This document shows positions 14,322 through 23,954 of a stretch of 34,906 nucleotides of DNA, piece after piece. The notes below the pieces were generated by a model. It did no database searches. It saw only the letters and a program-made list of their open reading frames with translations, and was not told the origin of the DNA. The stretch's first letter is position 1. Every line of letters begins with the position of its first letter. The position numbers and the translations under genes are program-made. Origin of the DNA: C00003060 sp964502635 (GTDB lineage Bacteria; Desulfobacterota; Desulfobacteria; Desulfobacterales; C00003060); NCBI GenBank assembly GCA_964502635.1, contig CAZCXI010000027.1:1-34906 (forward strand). The letters are read 5' to 3'.

Positions 14322-14960
14322 ATGATTGCGATTATCGATTACAAGGCCGGCAACCTGAAGAGTGTGGAGCGAGCCCTGGAGGAGTTGGGATTCCCGTGCC
14401 GGATCACTCAGCGTACAGAGGAGATCTCACACTGCGAGCGCATCGTCTTTCCGGGTGTGGGGGCAGCCGGAAAGGCCATGGCCGACTTGAGGCAACTTGG
14501 CTTGGACAGGGTGCTGAAAGAAGCCTTCGAGGCCCAAAAACCGATCCTCGGCATATGCCTGGGGGCCCAGATCATCCTGGAAAGGAGCGAAGAAAACAAG
14601 ACCCTGTGCCTGGGGATAATCCGGGGTGAGGTCAAACTCTTTCCCCACCCCCTGTTTTCCGAGGAGAAGGAACGCCTGAAAATACCCCATATGGGGTGGA
14701 ACGGCATCCACTTGCGAAAAAAACATCCGGTCATGGAAGGGATTACGCCATCCGATGAGTTCTACTTTGTGCATGCGTACTACCCTCGACCCAGTTCGGA
14801 CAAACGTGTGATTGGGACGACCGACTATGGTATAGTGTTTCCGTCTGTTATTGGTCACAGGAACCTGATTGCCATGCAGTTTCACCCGGAAAAAAGCGGC
14901 GTGGCAGGGCTCAGGATCCTGAAGAATTTTTGCACCTGGGACGGTCGCCATGCTGAGTAA
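14322..14960 (+). CDS. hisH: Imidazole glycerol phosphate synthase, glutaminase subunit
   Basis: A 212-residue class I glutamine amidotransferase that feeds ammonia to HisF for imidazole glycerol phosphate and AICAR formation in histidine synthesis. The N-terminus IAIIDYKAGNLKSV is typical; the nucleophile is C79 in GICLGAQ and the His-Glu pair is in QFHPEKSG near the end. The 3' end overlaps hisF by 11 bases. The ribosome site is weak, and a possible promoter (TTGCAA 14285-14290, 16 bases, TACAAA 14307-14312) would leave almost no leader. No other his gene is nearby. It opens the run of glutamine-using enzymes. Confidence 0.95.
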   Translation: MIAIIDYKAGNLKSVERALEELGFPCRITQRTEEISHCERIVFPGVGAAGKAMADLRQLGLDRVLKEAFEAQKPILGICLGAQIILERSEENKTLCLGIIRGEVKLFPHPLFSEEKERLKIPHMGWNGIHLRKKHPVMEGITPSDEFYFVHAYYPRPSSDKRVIGTTDYGIVFPSVIGHRNLIAMQFHPEKSGVAGLRILKNFCTWDGRHAE

Positions 14961-15729
14961 GAGGATTATACCTTGTCTCGATGTGAGAGATGGCAAGACA
15001 ACCAAGGGCATCAAGTTCAAGGGCAATGTGGACATTGGTGATCCAGTGGAAATGGCCAGGTTTTATTATGAAGAGGGCGCAGACGAGATTGTCTTTTACG
15101 ATATCACGGCCTCAAGCGACAGACGCGACATTATGATTGATGTGGTCAATCGCGTGGCCGAAGAAATATTTATACCGTTCTCGGTGGGCGGAGGGATCCG
15201 GACCCTGGAGGACATGCGGCGTGTGCTTTTGGCCGGGGCGGAGAAGGTCAGTGTGAACACCGCCGCGGTCCAGAACCCGGATATCATTGCTGACGGGGCG
15301 CGGGCCTTTGGGAGTCAGTGCATTGTCCTTGGCATGGACGTCAAGAAGGTGCCTGTATCTGAGAAGATTCCGTCAGGCTACGAGATAGTGATTCATGGTG
15401 GCAGGACGCATATGGACATTGATGCCCTGGCCTGGGCCAAGGGGGCGGAAGACCAAGGGGCAGGGGAAATATGTCTGAATTCCATTGACGCCGATGGTTC
15501 CCAGCAGGGCTATGAAATGGCCTTGACGGCTCTCATATGTGAAAACGTGAACATCCCGGTCATCGCCTCGGGTGGCGCCGGCAACATCAATCATCTCTAT
15601 GATGTCCTGACAAGAGGCAAGGCCGATGCCGCCCTGGTGGCTTCTATCGTACATTACGGAACATACACGATCAGGCAGATCAAAGACGAACTCCACACCC
15701 GCGGCGTAAAGGTCCGCATGCTTTGGTAG
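14950..15729 (+). CDS. hisF: Imidazole glycerol phosphate synthase, cyclase subunit
   Basis: A 259-residue TIM barrel that uses HisH-derived ammonia to cyclise PRFAR. The catalytic Asp of RIIPCLDV near residue 11 and the Asp of LGMDVKK near residue 130 are both present, as are DITASS, the phosphate-binding VGGGIRT and ASGGAGN. The 120-150 region differs from the common form (SGYEIVIHGGRTHMDIDAL). It starts inside hisH and ends one base before carA, so the three are surely co-transcribed. Confidence 0.95.
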   Translation: MLSKRIIPCLDVRDGKTTKGIKFKGNVDIGDPVEMARFYYEEGADEIVFYDITASSDRRDIMIDVVNRVAEEIFIPFSVGGGIRTLEDMRRVLLAGAEKVSVNTAAVQNPDIIADGARAFGSQCIVLGMDVKKVPVSEKIPSGYEIVIHGGRTHMDIDALAWAKGAEDQGAGEICLNSIDADGSQQGYEMALTALICENVNIPVIASGGAGNINHLYDVLTRGKADAALVASIVHYGTYTIRQIKDELHTRGVKVRMLW

Positions 15730-15730
15730 G

Positions 15731-16828
15731 ATGAAAGCGTTACTGGTTTTAGAAGATGGTGCGGTATTCCATGGCAACACCTTTGCCGGAGAGGGGGAAG
15801 TGTCGGGCGAGGTGGTCTTCAACACCAGCATGACCGGTTACCAAGAGGTGCTGACAGATCCCTCCTACAAGGGTCAGATCGTCACCATGACCTATCCGCT
15901 CATCGGCAACTACGGCATCAATGCTGAAGACGTAGAATCAGGAAGGATTCAGGTGGAGGGATTTGTCGTTCGGGAGTATGAACCCGTGCCGAGCAATTGG
16001 CGATCCCGGGAGACCCTGTCCCATTATCTAAATCGACAAGGGATCGTGGGCATCGAGGGGGTGGATACCCGTGCCCTGACGCGCCATATCAGGCTGGCGG
16101 GGGCCATGAAGGGGGTCATTTCCACAAGCGATCTCGATCCTGCCTCTTTGACCCAAAAAGCAAGAGCGTCTCGGGGTCTTGTAGGTCGGGACCTGGTCAA
16201 AGACGTGACCTGCCAAGAGGCCTACCTGTGGCCTCATGAGAAAGGGACCCGCCATAAGGTGGTGGCCCTCGATTGCGGGATAAAGTTCAACATAGTCCGG
16301 AGCCTCGCTGAAAGAGGATGCGACGTGACGATTGTTCCGGCTTATACACGTGCCGAGGCGATCAGGGCTTTGAACCCCGACGGCCTTCTCCTTTCCAATG
16401 GTCCCGGAGATCCCGAGCCGGTCACCTATGCCGTGGATACCATCAAGCGCCTCATGCCGGACTGTCCGATCCTTGGTATTTGTCTGGGCCATCAGCTGTT
16501 GGGCCTTGCCTTCGGAGGCAGGACATATAAGCTGAAATTTGGTCACCGTGGGGCAAACCACCCGGTGAAAAACCTCTTGACCGGCCAGGTGGAAATCACT
16601 TCGCAAAACCACGGTTTTTGTGTGGACATCGATTCGATCCACGATCCGGCCATTGAGATCACCCATATCAACCTGAACGACCAGACCGTGGAGGGGATGA
16701 GGCATCGTACGTTACCCATTTTCTCGATACAGTATCATCCTGAGGCCTCACCAGGCCCGCACGACGCCAGCTACCTGTTCGATCAGTTTATTCATATGAT
16801 GGATCGGGAAGGGAAGACGCACGCGTGA
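15731..16828 (+). CDS. carA: Carbamoyl-phosphate synthase, small (glutaminase) subunit
   Basis: A 365-residue class I amidotransferase that supplies ammonia to CarB for carbamoyl phosphate, used for pyrimidines and arginine. The N-terminal domain has FNTSMTGYQEVLTDPSY; the GATase domain has the nucleophile C251 in GICLGHQLL, KFGHRGANHPV, and the His-Glu in QYHPEASPGP. Length is usual. Unlike the common carAB arrangement, guaA is inserted between carA and carB; the carA stop overlaps the guaA GTG start. Confidence 0.97.
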   Translation: MKALLVLEDGAVFHGNTFAGEGEVSGEVVFNTSMTGYQEVLTDPSYKGQIVTMTYPLIGNYGINAEDVESGRIQVEGFVVREYEPVPSNWRSRETLSHYLNRQGIVGIEGVDTRALTRHIRLAGAMKGVISTSDLDPASLTQKARASRGLVGRDLVKDVTCQEAYLWPHEKGTRHKVVALDCGIKFNIVRSLAERGCDVTIVPAYTRAEAIRALNPDGLLLSNGPGDPEPVTYAVDTIKRLMPDCPILGICLGHQLLGLAFGGRTYKLKFGHRGANHPVKNLLTGQVEITSQNHGFCVDIDSIHDPAIEITHINLNDQTVEGMRHRTLPIFSIQYHPEASPGPHDASYLFDQFIHMMDREGKTHA

Positions 16829-18354
16829 TTCTGATTATTGATTTCGGCTCCCAGTATAACCAGCTCATTGCCAGGCGCGTCCGTGAGCAGCATGTTTACT
16901 GTCAGATTGAACCGCCACAGATCAGCCCTGCCGAGATAAGGGCCATGGCCCCGGAAGGCATCATCCTGTCTGGCGGCCCGGCAAGTATCTACGAAAAAGG
17001 AAGCCCGCGGGTGGATCCGGTCATCTTTGACTTGGGAGTTCCGGTTCTTGGCATCTGTTACGGGATGCACTACATGGTCAATGCCTTAGGGGGAAAGGTG
17101 AAAAGGGCCGAAAAGAGAGAATACGGGTTTGCCGGACTCCGCACAAAAGAGGCCACAGGCATTTTCCATGGCATCGAACAAGAAACCAAGTGCTGGATGA
17201 GCCATGGGGATATGATTGGAAGGCTTCCCAGGGGTTTCAGGGTGACCGCATCGACGGCCAACACCAGAGGCGCGGCCATAGAAGATTCCGGAAAAAGGTT
17301 TTATGGACTGCAGTTTCACCCGGAGGTCGTGCATACGCCCAAGGGCAAGAAGATGCTCAACAATTTCCTCTTCCGCATCTGTGGGTGCAAGAAGACCTGG
17401 ACCATGAAATCTTTCATCACGAAGTCTGTCCGGGATATCGGGTCGACGGTTGGGGACAAGAAGGTCATTCTGGGGTTGAGCGGCGGTGTGGATTCCTCCG
17501 TGACAGCCCTTCTCCTCCATCGGGCCATGGGTAATCAATTGACCTGTATCTTTGTGGACAACGGCCTTTTGCGCCAGGATGAGGCCCCGCAGGTTAAGAG
17601 GCGTTTCAAGAAACACTTCAAGGTGAATGTCAGATTTGTCAACGCCAGGAGACAGTTTCTGGAGGGCTTAAAGGGTGTGGTGGACCCTGAAAAGAAGCGA
17701 AAAATCATTGGTCGCACGTTTATAGCAGCCTTTGAAAAGGAGGCCGGCAGGTTGAAGGGGACCGCATTCCTGGGCCAGGGGACTTTGTATCCGGATATTA
17801 TTGAGTCACGGTCGGCCTTTGGGGGGCCCAGTGCGGTAATCAAATCGCATCATAACGTCGGGGGGCTGCCAAAGAAGATGAAGCTCAAACTCATTGAGCC
17901 CTTAAAACACCTGTTCAAGGACGAAGTTCGCGTCCTTGGAAAAGAGCTGGGGCTCCCCGAGGACCTGGTCTGGAGACAACCGTTCCCTGGTCCGGGCCTG
18001 GCGATTCGCATTATTGGCGACGTGACCCATGCCAGGCTGGCCATCTTGCGGAAGGTGGATGTCATTCTCCTTGAAGAGATCAGAGCAAAGGGTCTTTACA
18101 GGAAGCTGTGGCAGTCCTTTGCGGTGCTCCTGCCCTTGAAAAGCGTGGGTATCATGGGAGACCAGAGGACCTATGAGCACATTGTGGCCATTCGGGCTGT
18201 GACCAGCACCGATGCCATGACCGCGGACTGGGCCAAGCTCCCGCACGCCTTTCTGGGAAGGATATCCAATCGTATTATCAACGAAGTCAGGGGGGTCAAT
18301 CGGGTCGTTTACGACATTAGCTCCAAGCCACCCAGTACCATTGAGTGGGAGTAA
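16825..18354 (+). CDS. guaA: GMP synthase (glutamine-hydrolysing)
   Basis: A 509-residue enzyme aminating XMP to GMP. The N-terminal GATase has ILIIDFGSQYNQLIARRVRE, nucleophile C78 in GICYGMH and the His-Glu in QFHPEVVHT. The ATP-pyrophosphatase domain has the P-loop LSGGVDSS, and the dimerisation domain ends with the conserved SSKPPSTIEWE. The start is GTG at 16825, overlapping the carA stop by 4 bases (GTGA), so translation is coupled. The family motif normally reads GICYGMQ; here His replaces Gln. Confidence 0.97.
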   Translation: MILIIDFGSQYNQLIARRVREQHVYCQIEPPQISPAEIRAMAPEGIILSGGPASIYEKGSPRVDPVIFDLGVPVLGICYGMHYMVNALGGKVKRAEKREYGFAGLRTKEATGIFHGIEQETKCWMSHGDMIGRLPRGFRVTASTANTRGAAIEDSGKRFYGLQFHPEVVHTPKGKKMLNNFLFRICGCKKTWTMKSFITKSVRDIGSTVGDKKVILGLSGGVDSSVTALLLHRAMGNQLTCIFVDNGLLRQDEAPQVKRRFKKHFKVNVRFVNARRQFLEGLKGVVDPEKKRKIIGRTFIAAFEKEAGRLKGTAFLGQGTLYPDIIESRSAFGGPSAVIKSHHNVGGLPKKMKLKLIEPLKHLFKDEVRVLGKELGLPEDLVWRQPFPGPGLAIRIIGDVTHARLAILRKVDVILLEEIRAKGLYRKLWQSFAVLLPLKSVGIMGDQRTYEHIVAIRAVTSTDAMTADWAKLPHAFLGRISNRIINEVRGVNRVVYDISSKPPSTIEWE

Positions 18355-18365
18355 ATAATACAAGC

Positions 18366-21300
18366 ATGCCCAAGAGGACAGACATATCCAAGATCATGAT
18401 TATCGGGTCCGGGCCGATCATTATCAGCCAGGCGTGTGAGTTTGACTACTCCGGGACACAGGCATGTAAGGCCTTAAAAGAAGAGGGCTATGAGGTGGTG
18501 CTGATTAACAGCAATCCTGCCACCATCATGACCGATCCTGAGATGGCTGACCATACTTACATCGAACCGATTACCCCTGAGATGGTCGCCATGGTGATTG
18601 AAAAGGAAAGGCCCCAGGCCCTTCTTCCTACCCTGGGCGGGCAAACCGGTCTGAACACGGCCGTCCGAGTGGCGGACATGGGCGTCCTGGAACAGTTTAA
18701 CGTGGAGATGATCGGAGCGACGACTGAGGTCATTAAGAAGGCTGAAGACCGGGACCTCTTTCGAGGGGCCATGGGGGGAATCGGGCTGCGCGTGCCCGAA
18801 AGCGGCATCGCCCGAGACCTTGACAGCGCCAGGGAAATCGCAGCCGGGATCGGCTATCCCGTGATCGTGCGGCCCAGTTTTACGCTGGGAGGTACCGGTG
18901 GCGGTGTGGCCTACAATTCCGAGGACCTTGAAAAGTGGGCGGCATGGGGGCTGGATGCCAGCTTGATCCATCAGATCATGCTGGAGGAATCGGTAATCGG
19001 GTGGAAGGAATTTGAGCTTGAGGTCATGCGGGACGGCAAAGACAATGTGGTGATCATCTGTTCTATAGAAAACCTCGATCCCATGGGCATCCATACAGGG
19101 GACAGTGTCACCGTGGCGCCGGTACAGACCTTGAGCGACAGGGAATATCAGAGGATGCGGGACGCCGCCATTGCAGTCATCCGGGAGATCGGCGTAGAGA
19201 CGGGGGGATCCAACATTCAGTTTGCGGTCAATCCGCACGATGGAGAGATGGTCGTCATAGAGATGAACCCCAGGGTTTCGAGGAGCTCTGCCCTGGCCTC
19301 CAAAGCCACCGGCTTTCCCATTGCCAAGATCGCCGCCAAGCTGGCCGTGGGTTACACCCTGGACGAGCTTCCCAACGACATCACAGGGGAGACCGTGGCT
19401 TGCTTTGAGCCGACTATCGATTACTGCGTCGTCAAGATTCCTCGATGGACCTTTGAGAAGTTTCCGGATGCGGAAGATCATCTGACCACGTCCATGAGAT
19501 CCGTGGGCGAGACCATGGCCATCGGCCGAACATTCAAGGAGGCCCTTCAAAAAGGGCTTCGTTCTTTAGAGATCGGACGATTTGGTCTGGGCGCCGACGG
19601 CCGAGGACGATTGGAACAAGACGGGAGGCTGCCTTCTCACGAGGAGATCAAGGCAAAGCTCATTAACCCCAATTCCGAACGCCTCTTCTATATCCGGTAC
19701 GGCATCAAGGCCGGAATGGATGTGGAAGCCATCCACGGGCTCACGGCAATAGACCCCTGGTTCCTGAGCCAAATGGCCCAAATCGTGGCGACGGAAGAGA
19801 AGATCTCGAAGGCCGGCCGCCCCTTGAATGAAGGTCTTGTCAAGAAGGGCAAGGCCTGCGGGTTTTCAGACGTCCAGTTGGCCCACCTGCTGAAAGAAGC
19901 CGATGATGAGATCCGGGCCTTTCGCAAAGGGCACGGTGTGCAGCCGGTGTACAAGTTGGTAGACACGTGCGCAGCCGAGTTTGAGGCCCGAACGCCGTAC
20001 TATTATTCCACCTATGAACCGGAAAACGAGGCTCGTGTTTCCACGGGTTCCAAGGTTATGATCCTCGGTGGGGGGCCGAACCGTATCGGGCAGGGGATTG
20101 AATTTGACTATTGCTGCGTGCAGGCCTCCTTTGCGCTGAAAGAAGAGGGTGTTGAGAGCATCATGGTCAACAGCAACCCGGAGACGGTGAGTACCGACTA
20201 CGATACGTCTGACAAGCTTTACTTTGAACCCCTGACAAAAGAGGACGTACTGAATATCGTGGAGACCGAACAGCCCACAGGGGTCATTGTGCAATTTGGC
20301 GGTCAAACACCGCTCAATCTTTCAGCGGCCCTGGCCGAGGCCGGGGTGCCCATCCTGGGTACGTCACCCGCAAGCATCGCCCTAGCCGAGGACCGAGAGC
20401 TTTTCAAGAATGTGCTCAAGACACTGGGCTTGAAGCAACCCGAGAATGGAACGGCCACGGGGGTTGGACAAGCTGTGAGCGTGGCGGACACCATCGGCTA
20501 TCCAGTCATCGTTCGGCCTTCCTATGTCCTTGGGGGAAGGGCCATGCAGATCGTCTATGACAGACCGTCCCTGGAGTCTTTTACTCGCAAGGCCCAGCTC
20601 GCATCTCCCGATCATCCCATCCTCATCGACAAGTTCCTCGAAGATGCGATTGAAATCGACGTGGATGCGATCTGCGACGGCAAGGCCACCATCATCGGTG
20701 GGATTATGGAGCACATCGAAGAAGCGGGCGTCCATTCCGGTGACAGCGCCTGTGTGCTCCCGCCCCAGGACCTGCCACCTTTTCTTGTGAAAGAGATCAA
20801 GGCGCAGACCCGTGCCCTGGCGAACCGACTCTGCGTCGTTGGGTTGATCAACATCCAGTTTGCCATCAAGGATGAGGAGATCTTTGTACTGGAAGTCAAC
20901 CCCAGGGCATCACGGACGATTCCCTTTGTGAGCAAAGCCACGGGAGTCCCTCTGGCCAAGCTGGCGACCAAGGTCATGCTGGGACGAAGCTTAAAAGACT
21001 TGGGACTTATCCGCGAGGTTGAACCCGAGCACGTTTCGGTCAAGGAGGCGGTGTTTCCCTTTGATCGCTTTCCTGATGTGGACGTGCTCCTGGGCCCTGA
21101 GATGAAATCCACGGGCGAGGTGATGGGCATAGACACGGATTTTGGCAGGGCCTTTGCCAAGTCTCAACTGGCGGCTGGGCAGGACCTGCCAACAGGAGGA
21201 AGCGTCTTTGTGAGTGTCAAGGACGCGGACAAGGACGGGCTCTATCCCGTAGTGCATCTCTTGCGTGAAATGGGCTTTGATTTCTTTGCCACCCAGGGCA

Positions 21301-21677
21301 CCAACCGTCACCTGGAAGATGCCGGCATTCCGAGCAGGCCGGTCAAGAAGATTGCCGAGGGGCGCCCTAATGTGATCGATTACATCAAGAACGGGGACAT
21401 CCAGTTGGTGATCAATACGCCTTCAGGCAAGGAAAGCGCCGGCGGTTCCAAGGCCATCCGTCTCACAGCCCTGCGGTATGGTCTCCCCTATGCCACCACC
21501 CTGGCCGGCGCTTGTGCCATGGCCTCGGGCATTGAAGCCATGAAAAAAAGGAGGCTGACGGTTCAATCGTTGCAGGATTTTTACAAGGCAACAGGAAGTA
21601 CCGGATCGAAAGGCTTTGGAAACCAACATGAGACGAAGACGGCTGCGGCCGCCTTTTCATTGAAGAACGTGGGGTAA
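18366..21677 (+). CDS. carB: Carbamoyl-phosphate synthase, large subunit
   Basis: A 1103-residue synthase with two homologous ATP-grasp halves (about 1-400 and 555-935), an oligomerisation region between them, and an MGS-like allosteric domain at the C-terminus. Opening MPKRTDISKIMIIGSGP and GQTGLNTAV in half one, and MILGGGPNRIGQGIEFDYC and QFGGQTPLNL in half two, are canonical. The open frame reaches a GTG at 18345 inside guaA, but the ATG at 18366 gives the standard N-terminus. In the first half IISQACEFDYSGTQA has Ser where Gly is usual. It works with CarA encoded two genes upstream. Confidence 0.97.
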   Translation: MPKRTDISKIMIIGSGPIIISQACEFDYSGTQACKALKEEGYEVVLINSNPATIMTDPEMADHTYIEPITPEMVAMVIEKERPQALLPTLGGQTGLNTAVRVADMGVLEQFNVEMIGATTEVIKKAEDRDLFRGAMGGIGLRVPESGIARDLDSAREIAAGIGYPVIVRPSFTLGGTGGGVAYNSEDLEKWAAWGLDASLIHQIMLEESVIGWKEFELEVMRDGKDNVVIICSIENLDPMGIHTGDSVTVAPVQTLSDREYQRMRDAAIAVIREIGVETGGSNIQFAVNPHDGEMVVIEMNPRVSRSSALASKATGFPIAKIAAKLAVGYTLDELPNDITGETVACFEPTIDYCVVKIPRWTFEKFPDAEDHLTTSMRSVGETMAIGRTFKEALQKGLRSLEIGRFGLGADGRGRLEQDGRLPSHEEIKAKLINPNSERLFYIRYGIKAGMDVEAIHGLTAIDPWFLSQMAQIVATEEKISKAGRPLNEGLVKKGKACGFSDVQLAHLLKEADDEIRAFRKGHGVQPVYKLVDTCAAEFEARTPYYYSTYEPENEARVSTGSKVMILGGGPNRIGQGIEFDYCCVQASFALKEEGVESIMVNSNPETVSTDYDTSDKLYFEPLTKEDVLNIVETEQPTGVIVQFGGQTPLNLSAALAEAGVPILGTSPASIALAEDRELFKNVLKTLGLKQPENGTATGVGQAVSVADTIGYPVIVRPSYVLGGRAMQIVYDRPSLESFTRKAQLASPDHPILIDKFLEDAIEIDVDAICDGKATIIGGIMEHIEEAGVHSGDSACVLPPQDLPPFLVKEIKAQTRALANRLCVVGLINIQFAIKDEEIFVLEVNPRASRTIPFVSKATGVPLAKLATKVMLGRSLKDLGLIREVEPEHVSVKEAVFPFDRFPDVDVLLGPEMKSTGEVMGIDTDFGRAFAKSQLAAGQDLPTGGSVFVSVKDADKDGLYPVVHLLREMGFDFFATQGTNRHLEDAGIPSRPVKKIAEGRPNVIDYIKNGDIQLVINTPSGKESAGGSKAIRLTALRYGLPYATTLAGACAMASGIEAMKKRRLTVQSLQDFYKATGSTGSKGFGNQHETKTAAAAFSLKNVG

Positions 21678-21680
21678 GGT

Positions 21681-23078
21681 ATGACACTGTGTCATGGACC
21701 CAAAGAGGCATGTGGTGTCTTCGGTGTGTTCGGACATGATGATGCGGCCAAGTTGACGTATTTCGGGCTCTATGCCCTCCAGCACCGCGGACAGGAAAGC
21801 GCCGGTATCGTGACGTCCACGGGCAGGTCCATCTATGAACATAAAGGGATGGGGCTTGTCCACGAGGTCTTCAACGAATCCGTCTTGAACGGGCTCCACG
21901 GCCGTATAGCCGTGGGGCACGTGCGATATTCTACGACCGGGCTGTCTGTCGCAAAAAACGCTCAACCCTTTGTGGTCTCCCATGCGGGCAAGACCCTTGC
22001 CATTGGTCACAATGGAAACTTGACGAACGCCAGACGGCTCAGGAGGGATCTGGAGAAAAAGGGTTCTATCTTCCAGACCACGATGGACAGCGAGATCATC
22101 GTTCATCTCCTGGCTCGGAATTTAGCAGGGGGCATGGAGGAGGCCTTGGTTAAGGCTGTGATGCAGATCGAAGGGGCCTATTCCTGCGTCTTGATGACGC
22201 AAGACGGTCTTGTGGCCTTTCGAGATCCCAACGGATTTAGGCCGCTGTGTCTGGGAATGCTCGACGGGGCCTATGTTGTGGCCTCTGAGACATGCGCCCT
22301 GGATCTGGTGGACGCCCAGTATCTGAGGGATGTTGCCCCCGGTGAGATACTCATGATTGGTGAAGGGGGCCTAAAGTCGATCAAACCCTTCCCTGAATGT
22401 AAGCCTACCTTCTGCATCTTTGAATATATCTACTTTGCCAGACCGGACAGCAACATCTTCGGTCACAACGTGTACGCCATTCGAAAGAGGCTGGGCATGA
22501 AACTGGCCCGGGAATATCCCCTTGAAGCGGATTTTGCCATGCCTTTTCCCGACTCCGGCAACTACGCAGCTATCGGTTTTTGTCATGAGTCGGGCATCCC
22601 TCTGGAGATGGGTGTGATCCGTAACCATTACGTGGGAAGAACATTTATTGAGCCCGCCCAATCGATGCGGGATTTTGGAGTCAAGATCAAACTCAATCCG
22701 GTTAGAGAGATCCTGAATCAGAAACGGGTGGTGATTGTCGAAGACTCGATTATACGGGGGACCACCAGCAAGATGCGCATCAAGACACTGCGGGAAGCAG
22801 GGGCCAAGGAGGTGCATATGGTAGTCAGTTGTCCTCCCCACCGTTACCCATGTTTCTACGGCATTGACTTTCCAACCAAGGGGGAGTTGATTGCCTGCCA
22901 ACATTCTGTGGAAGAGGTAAAGAACTTCATCGGTCTGGATAGCCTCTGTTACCTGAGCCTGCCCGGCATGCTGGAGGCGACGGGGATCCAACAAGACGGA
23001 TTCTGCCTGGCCTGCTTTAACGGCAGATATCCCATCCAGCCGGAAGAAGACATTTCCAAAGCAAGTCTCGAATATTAA
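21681..23078 (+). CDS. purF: Amidophosphoribosyltransferase
   Basis: A 465-residue class II (Ntn-type) amidotransferase, first step of purine synthesis from PRPP and glutamine. C11 in KEACGVFGVFGHDD is the nucleophile after a 10-residue propeptide, as in the Bacillus-type enzyme, which is processed. Cys residues matching the [4Fe-4S] ligands of that type are seen in FCIFEYIYFARPDS, SCPPHRYPC and the C-terminal CLACFNGRYP. The PRPP loop VIVEDSIIRGTTS is intact. A ribosome site (GGGGTAAGG) overlaps the carB stop. An oxygen-sensitive cluster fits an anaerobe. Confidence 0.96.
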   Translation: MTLCHGPKEACGVFGVFGHDDAAKLTYFGLYALQHRGQESAGIVTSTGRSIYEHKGMGLVHEVFNESVLNGLHGRIAVGHVRYSTTGLSVAKNAQPFVVSHAGKTLAIGHNGNLTNARRLRRDLEKKGSIFQTTMDSEIIVHLLARNLAGGMEEALVKAVMQIEGAYSCVLMTQDGLVAFRDPNGFRPLCLGMLDGAYVVASETCALDLVDAQYLRDVAPGEILMIGEGGLKSIKPFPECKPTFCIFEYIYFARPDSNIFGHNVYAIRKRLGMKLAREYPLEADFAMPFPDSGNYAAIGFCHESGIPLEMGVIRNHYVGRTFIEPAQSMRDFGVKIKLNPVREILNQKRVVIVEDSIIRGTTSKMRIKTLREAGAKEVHMVVSCPPHRYPCFYGIDFPTKGELIACQHSVEEVKNFIGLDSLCYLSLPGMLEATGIQQDGFCLACFNGRYPIQPEEDISKASLEY

Positions 23079-23158
23079 GTGCTGCCGTTTTTCATTGCTC
23101 CTGGCGATCTTTTTTTGATCCCGATGACTACGGCGCTGCGACGAAGATGGAGGGCCCT

Positions 23159-23902
23159 GTGGAAATAGTCGCCATTATCCCCTGCAGGTACGGCTCCAAA
23201 AGGTTTGAAGGCAAGCCCTTGATGCCGATACTTGGCAAATCCATGATTCAATGGGTCTATGAGAGGGCCAAAGAGGCCGAGATCCTTTCCGATGTGGTCG
23301 TTGCTACAGATGACGAGAGAATTTTGAAGTGCGTTGAGGGCTTCGGGGGCCGGGCGCTGATGACGGCGCGCACCCATCGCTGTGGATCGGATCGGGTGGC
23401 AGAAGCAGCCCTCAGGCTGGACCTGCAAGACGAAGATATTGTCATCAATATCCAGGGGGATCAGCCGGCCCTTGCCCCCGGGTCTCTGTCAGAGGTCGTC
23501 ACTCCACTGGTGGGGACCTCAGGGCTCGTGATGAGCACGCTCATTTACAAGATAAGGGACCTGGCTGAGATCAAGGATCCCAATTGCGTAAAATGTGTCT
23601 TTGATAAAGAGAGATTCGCCCTTTATTTTTCCCGCTCTCCTGTCCCTTTCAACCGGGACAGTGTGGAACCGGTTGACATGTTCAAGCATGTGGGAATCTA
23701 TGCGTTTCGAAAACATTTTCTGGATCGTTTCACTTCGCTGCCCCAGGCAAGGCTGGAGGCCGTTGAAAAGCTTGAACAACTTCGGGCCCTGGAACATGGC
23801 TTCCGGATCAAAGTGGTGGAAACTGCCAATGATTCAAAGGCCGTGGACACCCCTTCAGATATCCAAAAACTGGAGGCGGCTCTTGGCCAGGGGAACCATT
23901 GA
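23159..23902 (+). CDS. kdsB: 3-deoxy-manno-octulosonate cytidylyltransferase (CMP-KDO synthetase)
   Basis: A 247-residue enzyme that couples KDO to CMP from CTP for lipopolysaccharide core assembly. The nucleotide-binding motif IVAIIPCRYGSKRFEGKPL opens the protein, with ATDDERI, HRCGSDRVAEA, INIQGDQP and a late YAFRKHFL. The GTG at 23159 is preferred because GGAGGG lies 4 bases upstream and it gives the usual MxIVAIIP start; an ATG at 23147 is in frame but without a ribosome site. It is the one member of this run that is not an amidotransferase or partner, but it uses CTP, the product of PyrG two genes on, and shows the cell makes LPS. Confidence 0.95.
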   Translation: MEIVAIIPCRYGSKRFEGKPLMPILGKSMIQWVYERAKEAEILSDVVVATDDERILKCVEGFGGRALMTARTHRCGSDRVAEAALRLDLQDEDIVINIQGDQPALAPGSLSEVVTPLVGTSGLVMSTLIYKIRDLAEIKDPNCVKCVFDKERFALYFSRSPVPFNRDSVEPVDMFKHVGIYAFRKHFLDRFTSLPQARLEAVEKLEQLRALEHGFRIKVVETANDSKAVDTPSDIQKLEAALGQGNH

Positions 23903-23923
23903 AATTCTTGGGACGTTGATTAC

Positions 23924-23938
23924 GAACCGCTTCGGTTC
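23924..23938 (+). promoter_or_regulatory. Short hairpin before the giant glmS-like gene
   Basis: GAACCG (23924-23929) and CGGTTC (23933-23938) form a 6-bp stem with a 3-base loop, ending 16 bases before the start codon and just before the presumed ribosome site. No T-run follows, so a weak pause or translational control element is as likely as a terminator. Confidence 0.3.
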
Positions 23939-23954
23939 TGATAGGTTGGAATAA

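Noticed and set aside
16825..18354. GMP synthase loss of function from the GICYGMH variant
   Set aside because: The catalytic Cys, His and Glu and the P-loop are intact; His for Gln after the nucleophile elbow is unlikely to matter.
18474..19550. 358-codon minus-strand open frame inside carB
   Set aside because: Long but purely antisense to the first ATP-grasp half of carB, which is fully conserved.
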